Shown here: piece by piece, positions 11,738 to 21,155 of the stretch | How the letters are laid out: the number at the start of each line of letters is the position of its first letter | How positions within the stretch are numbered: the stretch's first letter is position 1 | DNA from: Bullera alba | Lineage: Eukaryota; Basidiomycota; Tremellomycetes; Tremellales; Bulleraceae | NCBI GenBank assembly: GCA_001600095.1 | Contig: BCIX01000001.1 | Location: forward strand, 5,233,198-5,297,197 | Length of the DNA: 64,000 bases | Direction of reading: 5' to 3' | Notes under the pieces: model-generated | What the model was told of the DNA's origin: nothing | The model's database searches: none | What the model saw: only the letters and a program-made list of their open reading frames with translations | Program-made: the position numbers and the translations under genes

Positions 11738-12267
11738 CGTCGCACATCCAATCGAGAAGGTCGACCGATCGTTATGACAGACTCATTTGACTGATCCTTT
11801 CACGAGTGCACCACATCCCGCATAGATGAGTTCTCAGTCGAAACGGTTTCATACTTGACGTCCCTTTCATCGAAACCCCCAAGATCCCGTCAAAGCTGCC
11901 AACGAGGGAGAGTACATAATACTCATCACCATGGACTGGTAGATAGCGAGTCCAGAACCACTTACAGTTCTTCATCGGCCTTCAAACTCCCCACCTAGCC
12001 TCCACTGAGTCACAAAGCCACACACCATGTCGGACCAATCGAAGACTTCGGACAATGCATGCCTGACGGTCACCTTTATCCCGCCTAAGGGGAAAACTAT
12101 CCGGCATTTCCTGATGGGCAGAAGCGACCAAACGATCTTTCCTCAGTTGTCGTGATCCACGCCCGTTGCCTTATAGTAGGATTGAAGTGCGCAGTGAGCG
12201 ACTTCAATATTGAACCTTTTTGAGGACGCGTGGGATTAGAGCCTACTATGCTAGTTCACGTCAGTAG
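11738..12267. other. Region between the tandem unknown genes, with a candidate orphan exon
   Basis: An ATG at 12027 opens a 41-codon frame (MSDQSKTSDNACLTVTF...) ending at TGA near 12151. Its segment IPPKGKTIRHFLMGRSDQTIF resembles the N-terminal part of the upstream gene (SPRKSTAEAAHILFDDPAAK then TIW). It may be the first exon of the next gene, but no canonical donor here joins in phase to the frame that opens at 12268. The remaining bases show nothing else. Confidence 0.3.
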
Positions 12268-13449
12268 TCTACACATAACACATACACTTTCAATGGCAAG
12301 TACCTTTTGGGCAAGAGCGTTCTCGAAGATTCTGAAGGCAACAAGCCCAAGTCCGATGTCCACTATACTGCGACCCTCAAACGACCTGAAGGCAGTGCGC
12401 TGGATTGGTACGAAGCGCACAGCATCATCGAGGGCGCCCTCAGAAATGGCAGCGCGGACGTGGATCAGCTGGACGACAAGGACCTCGAGATGGAACTGCA
12501 TGGCAGCTGGTTGGTCGGCGAGATTCCTATCTCAATCAAGGCACCTGTACAGGGATACTCTTACCTTACGGGAGGCGGAGTGGGAACTGGACTTGAGAAA
12601 GAAGAGACACTCCATGGTCTCCTTTCGGTTAAATGCGACGCAGAGACCGATTACCACCACAAGCTGATCGCGTACCGTACTAGCGGTATGCAAATGCCCT
12701 ACCCTCAAAGCGTGATCAACTTCGGCAATGACGAGGAGTCAGTCCAGCGATCTTTAGCGCAGGGCATCCTCGAGTATCTCGCGGGCCGAATTCCAAATGG
12801 AGAGGTGACCCTCAAACCGATGAAGATACGCCAAGAGGGAGACGAGGTCACGTACGACTTGGCCAACTGGTCGACCAAGTATGACGGCAAGTCATTCATC
12901 GCCTCCTGCCGAGACGCACAGGACCGTAACAATCCTCGTGACACCAAGGGATCATTCGAAGTGGGCTTCAACACGGACATGAGTCAGATTTTTGACAAGT
13001 CAGACAAGAAGGAACTGGTTCTAGGATCCCAAGATCCAGTGTCGACCATCTCCTACGTCATCGAGGATGGTGAGGAATTTGTCGAGGGTTTCATGGACGA
13101 ATACTCAGACCGAATCAGAGCTTACCACACTGCCATCAAGATTGACGAACCAGTAATCGAATCCCTCATCACTCATCCTCGACTTCTGGGTCAAAGGACC
13201 TGGAGGAGCACTTTCCTTCCCGAGGTGACACTCACAGGCGTTGTTTGTTACGATCTGGACAAAACTGATATTCAGCCTGCTGTGGACGCTGTATTGACTT
13301 TGCGAGTCGAAGAGATTGATCCGTCCCAGCTTGACTCGGATGCCAAGAGCGAGGCCAAAGAGGAAGAAGTACAAGGATCCAGTGAGAAGGACGATGACTG
13401 GAGTCCACAGGCATTGACCGCAGCCACGCAGAGGATGATGATAGAGTGA
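12268..13449 (+). CDS. Unrecognised protein, second of the possible tandem pair (5' end unresolved)
   Basis: A long open frame starts after a CAGTAG acceptor-like site (12267) and runs to TGA at 13449, about 393 codons. No ATG lies at its head, so a 5' exon is missing from the model; 12027-12150 is the best candidate, but the phase does not fit. The protein is acidic, with segments such as DKDLEMELHGSWLVGE, NGEVTLKPMKIRQEGDEVTYD and TWRSTFLPEVTLTGVVCYDL. It looks beta-rich, without membrane segments or a signal peptide. The C-terminus is a charged tail (EAKEEEVQGSSEKDDDW). Ordered weak similarity to 10378-11627 suggests an old local duplication. No function can be given. Confidence 0.5.
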   Translation, partial: STHNTYTFNGKYLLGKSVLEDSEGNKPKSDVHYTATLKRPEGSALDWYEAHSIIEGALRNGSADVDQLDDKDLEMELHGSWLVGEIPISIKAPVQGYSYLTGGGVGTGLEKEETLHGLLSVKCDAETDYHHKLIAYRTSGMQMPYPQSVINFGNDEESVQRSLAQGILEYLAGRIPNGEVTLKPMKIRQEGDEVTYDLANWSTKYDGKSFIASCRDAQDRNNPRDTKGSFEVGFNTDMSQIFDKSDKKELVLGSQDPVSTISYVIEDGEEFVEGFMDEYSDRIRAYHTAIKIDEPVIESLITHPRLLGQRTWRSTFLPEVTLTGVVCYDLDKTDIQPAVDAVLTLRVEEIDPSQLDSDAKSEAKEEEVQGSSEKDDDWSPQALTAATQRMMIE

Positions 13450-13738
13450 TTAGGTATTCTGAGAAGTGTAGGATAGTCATGTCGCCAGCGCCCCCGTACA
13501 TCAAGGAAAGTCACACAGAGGCGTGAAACGTGTGTCGAGCAGCCACCGGAAACCATCTTTCACCTGTCTGTAGACTATTCTCGCGTCATGAGTGGTGAAA
13601 GGAGGTGATCAGCTCGCACGATCTCCTGCATGGCTCTCATACTCTCGAAAAGCGTACAAGCTGCCGGTGGTTGAGTTATCAGTACGAATACTTCTTTCTC
13701 CCTCTGATCTGTCCTCACTCCCACAGCGAACAGGTCTC

Positions 13739-15618
13739 ATGTCATATCTCGTCAATATGCTCACCATCAATCAAGCCCTCGGGACCGCTGCGGTTACCAT
13801 CGTGTCTATAGCCATCTGGCTTCGGGTGCGACCATCTCGGTGGATCACAATCAGGCGGTGCGTCGGCACTTTCGCTTACATCCGACATCTCCATCCACAG
13901 CTGTTCGAGCTGAAGGTCGCCGTCGGTAATTTCGGCTTAGCTCCATTCAAGGTTTCCAAGCACATCCTGCTCACAGAGGCAGAGTGCGACCAAGCTCTGA
14001 AGAAGGGGGCGGAGCGTATCGATTTCACCAACAAGAAATGCGTCGTGTCCCGTGTGGATAGCAACACCTTTGGCGCCAATCCCATCTGTGAAGACCGATA
14101 TGCCGTTGACGTTGTGTCCAAAGACGTCTTGGTCGCCCTCCAGCAAGACAGGGAGAAGTCCCTTTGGGAGCGATGGGCATCCAGAAATGTCCAAACTAAC
14201 CAGGCTTCACAGGGCGACACCGCGGTCCAGGACAATCTCTTCATGTTCTCCGTCTTCGATGGCCACGGCAACGCGCAGGGTCATCTGGTGGCAGATCTTC
14301 TCACCAAAGTCCTCCATCCTTCTATTGCTCAAGCTCTTGCAGGCGTAAAGAGCTGGACCAGCGGCAAGATCGCAAATGTCATCGCCGATGCGTGAGTGAT
14401 TCTCGCCATGGGTCGGTATAGCGTGTCCTGACCGTTCTGACATAAATCCTGTCAGCGTGACGGCCGTAGACCACGACATCCTCTCTAAGCCTCTCACCTT
14501 GCTTGAAGCCCAAGGCATTGATGACAGCCAAGACTCCACCGCTCCCCAGAACTCCCCCGCGATGGTGCACTTGGCCTCCTTGGAGACGGCGGGAGCATGT
14601 GGCCTGACAATCACCGTCGACACCGCCTCGGACAAGATGTACATCGCCAACATAGGAGACTGCAAGGCTGTGGCCGGTTGGTATGATCCAAAGTCTGGCA
14701 TATGGAGGTGTGATGTGCTGAACCGAGAATTGACTGTGTACGACGAGAACATTGCCGAAGAGTGAGTGTCGATTGCTTAAGTGAAAAGTAAAACGCGGCG
14801 GCTAAACGAAGGCGTAGGGTGCGAGACCGTCATCCAGAAGATGAGCGAGAGGATGTGGTGTGTGATCTGGGTAGGACACCTCGCATTTTGGGCGACTGCC
14901 AAATCACCCATTGTTTCGGACACGCCTCGATGAAGCGTCAGGACATGGATAGGCAAAGGTCAGTAGTTCCGAACCCTTATTACGGTTGTCCGGCTGAGGT
15001 TTGTCAGGCTGAGCAAGACCTTTTCGCTCGAATACGAGAAACAAGAGAAACCATACCTCTCCCCACCTTACATTCTCAGTGAGCCGGAGATGACCAAGAG
15101 AGACCTTCACCCCGCCAACGGGGAGCAACTCAAATTCGTCATCCTGTCAACAGGTGGTCGTAAGTCGGATAGTAATTCTTGACGCATCGAAGCTGAATCC
15201 ATACATTGATAGTCTGGGACGAGTTGTCAGCCGAAGAAGCCACTCGACTCGTCGCAGCCCACCTCGAAAAGCCTTGTTCCAAGGATGTCGCCAAGAAGGA
15301 TCTAGTCAAGAACGTGCCCATGATTCCCTCTGGCGATCGCGCTGCTTACACTGTGGGTCTGCCCGGCGCTATCAGCGACGATTTGACCGGTCATTGGACC
15401 TTTGACGACGACAACGCGGCTACGCATTTGGTGAGAAACTGTACTGGTAGGGGAGATCCGTGGTCCAGGCGAAGATTGGTCAGCATGAAAGACGGTTTGG
15501 TCCGTTGGATGAGGGATGACGTGACCGTCAGGTGAGTCGGGCAGCTCTTACTGAGTATTGACACCCGTTCCCCAGCGTCATTCTGTTCGATCAGGTTGAA
15601 GATGCCGAGAAGGAGTGA
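13739..15618 (+). CDS. PP2C-family Ser/Thr phosphatase, membrane-anchored or mitochondrial type
   Basis: Metal-dependent protein phosphatase of the PP2C fold, 537 aa from six exons: 13739-14391, 14456-14761, 14818-14958, 15008-15159, 15213-15531, 15576-15618. The metal-binding signatures are present: ICEDRYAV (about 114-121), VFDGHGNAQG, IANIGDCKAVAG, and later LSTGGLWDELS, which is completed by splicing at a GTAAGT donor. The N-terminus has a hydrophobic helix (TAAVTIVSIAIWL) followed by Arg-rich residues, consistent with membrane anchoring or mitochondrial import. Long insertions relative to minimal PP2C resemble Ptc5/Ptc6 and pyruvate dehydrogenase phosphatase relatives, but the exact orthologue is unclear. 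An upstream GTACGA...CCACAG pair (about 13682-13727) suggests a leader intron. The gene converges on the NIPA transporter gene, about 140 bp away. Confidence 0.85.
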
Positions 15619-15756
15619 GGATGAAGTGTTTGCTGTGTTAGTGGGATCCTAGCCTTTCAGAGCTAATGTCCGTCGTGTACATACAACCCTACAATATGAC
15701 TCTTCTAGTTCGCGATGTGCAAATGCTTGACTGGCGGTACAGCCATGCCCGGCGAA

Positions 15757-18459
15757 TCATCTGGGAGGACCGCGTGGGGCTCTTGGACCACTCGGTATCC
15801 TGTTGGTGTTCGTGGGTGTGTCCGGTGGCGAAGGCAAAGACCCCGATCCTCCCTCGAGGCCTCTGTTGCATTGGTCGTCTATCGGGTAGTTGTAAAAGAC
15901 AGGTGTAGTGCTCGGAGCGGCCCTTCGTTCGGCTCTGAAGACGTGACCAACGCTTTCGTCGGTGACTGCAGATCGCGGCTCCTCATAGCTTTCCCTGCCC
16001 TCCTCGCTATGCCTATCGTCTCCGAATTTCTCGTCTCCGTACATGATCGGCGAGACCAGAGCTTCCCTCTCTTCGTGCTCCAGAGCATAGTCTCTCCGTG
16101 AGATATGAGGGTGATCCCGCTTGCCGTGAGATGAAGTCTGCTTTGAAGGGTCTGCTGACTGAGAGAAGTTGAACAGATTGCTGAGTGTTCCGCCACCGCT
16201 TCTGCTGGGTCGCCGACCTTGCTGGTCGAGAATACCCGATGACGGCACATTGTCGCTTTGATAGGTGTACTTCCCGCTGGCTTGAGAGTACGGGTCGAGG
16301 TAGCCCTTTTCGCGGCTGGATCTATATCCCCCGCCAAGATCCTCGTCATCTTCAGGTTCCTCCATCACAGGTGGGTAAGTCGATCCCGTTGAGGGCTGGC
16401 GCGTGGTGATGATTGAGGGCACAGATCTGCTCTGTGATAGAGTATGGGATAGGGGCGGAGCCGAGTGAGGATGCTGGCGATAATGATGATACGCGTCGTC
16501 GTCTTTTCCGTAACCATACTGATGCACGACATCGGCTTCCTCAAACTAGGGCTGATCAGCAAAGTGAGATTACCTCGGACAAAAGACACACCTTGATCTG
16601 AGACTTTGATCGTGATGGAAAGAAGCTGGATACCAGGGAACCAGATCTTGATGATCCAGCATGCCCATTGTCCAGGATTGGGCTCTTCATGGGCGTGTCG
16701 GTGACTGAATGGCGTCAGGAATGACGCAAAGAAGACGATCTCCATGACTTACGAGAGTACCGCTGGACATTGGCTAAGCCGTGGGTCGAAAGATCCTGGC
16801 TGTCGAATCTCGACCCCATACCAGAATTCCCTGCCATACTCAACTTCCTGCTCACACTCCTAGCCCTGATGATACTGCCAACAGCACCGAAGCCTCCTCT
16901 CAAGGCATCCATTCCGGGGTCTTCGATGGCTGTGACTTGACCCTTCTCCGCATCTTCCGTCTGGTGCTTGTTTGCTTCGAAAAGCATTGTGGACTTCCGG
17001 TCTAGCTTTGTGCCTAGCTGCTTAGGGTCGACCTTTGACAGCTGCAGCAAGGTTATACCAAGGCAAATGACCAAGAAGCCCAACACCATTGTGATAAGCG
17101 TGACGGCGGACGCTTTGAGGCCTTGATATAGGATGAAGGAAGTGATCAATGTTGCTGTGGAGAAGTAGCAGAAGTAAACGGGTACCACCATCGAGGTCTG
17201 TCAAAATCGTTCTGTCAGCTTGAGTCCCCCCTTCGCCTTCATTACCCACGTTGAACAGCTCCAGAGCTTTGTTCAAGTAGTTTATCCTAAATCCTGATCA
17301 GTACTACTGGTACCAAGTCTCCGTAATCACTCACTCGATGAGTAAGGTAACCACCACGAACACCGCCAGGAACCAGAAGAACCAGTTCTTGACTTGATTG
17401 TTGCTAGAAAGTGATTCTCAGCTCCACGCTTTCACAGGACATAAACATCACTCACCCTTGAATCGATGTCACGATACTGGAACCCAACCCTTGCGTACAA
17501 CTCACGCTGATACCGCCGATCAAACTGCAGATGCTTATATGGGGCATCATGTTGGTCTTTCCCCATCGCGACACGGCATAGAAGACCAAGACGAGCGATG
17601 CTACGATGCAAAGAGACATCCAAACGAGGAAGCCAGGCGCGATGAAGAGTTGCCTGAACCGGACGATCGTGGTGACGGATTGCTGTTCAGGAGCGTTGAG
17701 AGCTAATATTGTGGCACCAAGGATACACAGGACGCAGCCGATCCAGCCCTGAGGGTCGATGAGATGATGCAGCCTTATGAAAGCGACGCGCACTTACGAA
17801 GAAGGTCAAGCTCTCTTGAAGGAAGAAGTGCGACAGGATGGCGCAGACCACCACAGACAGGGCTCCCATAGGGGTGACCAGAATGGCTTCTGTGAAGGCA
17901 CTGGGGTCAAATCCGTCAGTACAGCTGCTTCCCTCTCAATGGTTCCGCCAACATACTATGCGACAAAGTTCAAGATCTCCCCCTGTGAAACACCCCATCA
18001 GTCGTCAGATACCCTCTGGCAGGAGCTCATTCTGCTCACAATGACCATCATGATCATCCCCGTCCACCATATCCAGTTCTTGAGGTACGCGTGCCCGTCT
18101 CCTGCTGCATTTCCATGTTTCCTAGTGGCTGACAGGAGACCTTTCTTCTTGATGACAAAACTAATTGGGTTGTTACTGTCAGCTATCGCAAGTTCGTCGT
18201 TGCTGCGGTCCCTTCACACGCAGTGCGAAGTCCATTCGCTCCGCTAACGATCACGCTTTCTCGTACCCCCAACCCGCTCGCCATTAACTCACCTTGCTCC
18301 GATGAACAATCCTGATCCTATTGCCAACGATATACCGACTATCTTGAACGCCTTGTTTGCCTCTGGGTCGACGAGTCCCGCGTGACTTGCGCTGGCGCTC
18401 GCAGCTGAAATGGAAGCTGATACCGATGATTCTGTGGCCGAAGCCACTGCCGATGACAT
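15757..18459 (-). CDS. NIPA/DUF803-type magnesium transporter with long cytosolic tail
   Basis: Predicted multi-pass Mg2+ transporter, 720 aa from ten exons on the minus strand: 18293-18459, 18040-18160, 17957-17982, 17798-17900, 17456-17748, 17335-17403, 17250-17286, 16753-17197, 16592-16704, 15757-16545. The family hallmarks are ISLAIGSGLFIGASFVIKKK near the N-terminus, GEILNFVAYAFTEAILVTP, and FFLQESLTFFGWIGC. The transmembrane core ends near residue 390. It is followed by about 330 residues rich in Ser, Arg, His and Tyr, far longer than in animal NIPA proteins, which suggests regulation by phosphorylation or partners. The 26-nt and 37-nt exons are needed to keep conserved membrane helices intact. 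All ten junctions are canonical and in phase. Confidence 0.9.
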
Positions 18460-19441
18460 GTTGACGTTGATCCTAGTACGAGTTTGCCATTCAGAGAGTC
18501 TCTAGTCTAGTATGGCGACTATGCCTGACTATGCGATGCCGCCGCGATTCCTGATGCTGAGACGGACGCGGGGTGAAACAATTCGAAACGCAAATACCAC
18601 GAGGTGTGTGGGGTTGAAAGGGCGTCGATGACGAGGTCGTGGATGATCACCTCCAACCTTTCAGTTCATTGGAAGGTGATAGAGACTTGCAACTCCTTGA
18701 CGACTCGCAGAGTGCGCTATGCAATGCTAGGAAGTAAGATCGATCGCGAGTGTTCAGAGCAGCTTGCCTTGAATAACTCCGAGATCTTTCGAGTCCAGAC
18801 TCCACTGAAAATCAGGCACGATTCCGCAGGATGCTGTGATTGAATGCTGTGACGCCGTAACGAACGAACAGGAACCAACGAACGACCTTTGCTCGTCTTG
18901 CAAGAATAGTACGAGTACTCGTCTCGAGGGCACCAGCCTCTGTCAGGCAGTACGGTCCTCGAGTACATCTTGCTCCTATCCTGCGTGTTGTCCCGCGAAG
19001 CCAGCCTCATCGACATGTGTCCCGAGATGGCGCGCAGCAGGGCTGCCGGCACGCCGATCTCACTCGAGCCGAGAAATACCGAGCTCGCGAGACGTCCAGC
19101 TTGCTCCTGAGTACTCAAGGTCTCTTCGATGGAAGCTTCCACGGCGCACAGACCCTGTCGGCTGGAGTCCGTAACATCATGCGAAGTTCATCAGACAGAG
19201 CGCTCGATGTACAAGACTACAAGAGATCATCTGCAGCGCACATGAGAATTCCAGGACGCGTAGCGTGTGCACTGTGCGTTTCTCGGATCTCGGTCAAGTC
19301 TCTGTCCTAATACCCACCGGATCTAAGTAACCGATCCCGACCTGAATGAGGCCTCTCAAAGTCTTCCTGCGTATCCTGGTCTGATAAAGACGTGATCTAC
19401 TCGAGGTAGAGCACTGTAGTCTTATCATAACACTGCCCAAC
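18460..19441. promoter_or_regulatory. Long divergent intergenic region
   Basis: These 982 bp separate the divergent NIPA and hydroxyacyl-CoA dehydrogenase start codons. Open frames around 18600-19310 lack splice-consistent coding structure or family motifs. Both promoters must lie here. I see no repeat or RNA gene. Confidence 0.35.
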
Positions 19442-20654
19442 ATGTCCCTCGCACCTATATCGAAAGCAGCAGTCATTGGCGCCGGTCAGATGGGCTTGGG
19501 TATAGCGTAAGTCCGACACGAGACGTCCAGAATATCTCTCACCGACATGCCAGGTATGTCGCTGCTCTCCACGCTCGGATCCCGGTGACCATACACGATC
19601 CTTCCGCATCCGTTCTGTCAACCGGGATCAAGCGCTTCGAAGGATGGCTGGACAAGGACGTGGCCAAGGGCCGATTGACACGAGAAGTTGCGGACGAGGC
19701 CAGGAGTCGTATAAGGGGAGTAAAGGGTGACGGAACAGAGGGAGAGATCATCAAGGACGACATCGACTTGGTCATCGAGGTGAGCAAACTTTTTTGTCGT
19801 TGAACTAGAACTGAGATACTGAGATTATACGCTTCAGGCCATTCCAGAGATTCCGGATATGAAGAACGCTTTGTTCAAGAGATTGGCATCGATCCTTCCC
19901 ACCTCTAGTATCCTTGGATCCAATACCAGCTCGATATCTTTGACTCGTTTAGCGGCAGCGGCGGGCAAAGGTGATCTAGGAGGACCGGAGAGGGTCGTTG
20001 GGTGAATCACCCTTCTCAGGTACTAGAGCTATGCTGACCGCTGGAAAATACAGTATCCACTTCTTCAACCCAGTCCCTGTCATGTGAGCCGACTTGGACT
20101 GCTTATCACGACTGCCTGCTGATCAAGATGACAGGAAGCTGGTGGAGATTATACCTGCCCTGCAGACCAGTCCTGAGACGATCGAAAGGGCGAGAGCCTT
20201 TGGAGTCGCGTGCAAGAAGGGTAAGTCTGCACTGTTCGATCTCGACATATGCTGACAGTCGTGATTCAGAGGTGGTCACTTCCAAAGACTCCCCCGGGTT
20301 CATTGCCAACGCTATTCTGATGCCAATGATAAATGAAGCGATATTGACATTAGAGAAGGTGCGTCACATCACCTCGCCGCGGCATGCGAAATACTCATCG
20401 CGCATCTGTAGGGCACGGCGACTGCAGAGCACATCGATACAACTTTCCGTCTGGGTATGGGACACCCAATGGGTCCCTTGCGGCTCGCAGACCTGATAGG
20501 TCTAGACACTTGTTTGGCCATCCAGAAGGTTTTGCATACCGAGCGGGGAGATAGCAAGTACCGTCCGTCCGGCTTGCTCACGCGGATGGTCGACGCTGGA
20601 TGGGTGGGCGAGAAGGTCGGCAAGGGCTTCTACGAGTACCCCAAGAAGTCGTGA
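19442..20654 (+). CDS. 3-hydroxyacyl-CoA dehydrogenase (3-hydroxybutyryl-CoA type)
   Basis: NAD-dependent oxidation of L-3-hydroxyacyl-CoA in beta-oxidation and related short-chain pathways. Seven exons (19442-19506, 19554-19779, 19838-20001, 20054-20083, 20135-20220, 20270-20358, 20412-20654) give 300 aa, the usual family length. The Rossmann motif GAGQMG is at residues 14-19. SNTSSIS is followed by the catalytic block [10 protein letters not shown], which is assembled across two junctions through a 30-nt exon. The C-terminal domain has [18 protein letters not shown] and [18 protein letters not shown]. The protein ends [10 protein letters not shown], with no classical SKL peroxisomal signal, and no clear mitochondrial presequence is visible. 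Location is therefore open. Confidence 0.93.
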
Positions 20655-21155
20655 TAGCTTACAGATGCTGGATTGGCATGCTCTCCTGATCCGGCAGTGC
20701 TCCACATCTCGCGTCCAAGTTAAGTCCTCCTCTGTACGCGTTGCGATCCGGCGATGAGCAGAGATAGGTCGGGGATCGGGCACCACGCGGGCGGAGATAT
20801 GCTGTCGGACATGTCCGCTTGGATGACGCTGGTGCATGTGATACGACCTGATACGACCGAGGGTGGTCAGCATGCATCTCTGTATCTTCGACGATCGTGT
20901 CAGCGTCCGTGATCAGGCCGACAGGAGGCTCGGATCAGCGGCCGAGGCCTGCCAACCACTAGAACATATTCATGATCGCAAAGGACCCCCCCTTCCGACC
21001 ACTCGAACCCGCCCGCGTATAGCAATAATTTGGTGGGAGCGATCGCGATTGCGATCATCGCATGGCATATTGAACAAACAACCTCTGGCTTCTGCAATCT
21101 CACTTCTGGTTCCAATCGGCTGATTGGGAACCAAGTAACACCAATTACGGACACC
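20655..21155. other. Intergenic region before the MFS gene
   Basis: These 501 bp lie between two plus-strand genes. Short frames on both strands have no coding character. Bases 21020-21155 just before the ATG are probably the MFS leader. Nothing further is visible. Confidence 0.3.

Noticed and set aside
18604..19310. Overlapping open frames in the 982-bp gap between NIPA and the dehydrogenase
   Set aside because: The frames are short, mutually overlapping on both strands, carry no motif and show no in-phase splice chain.
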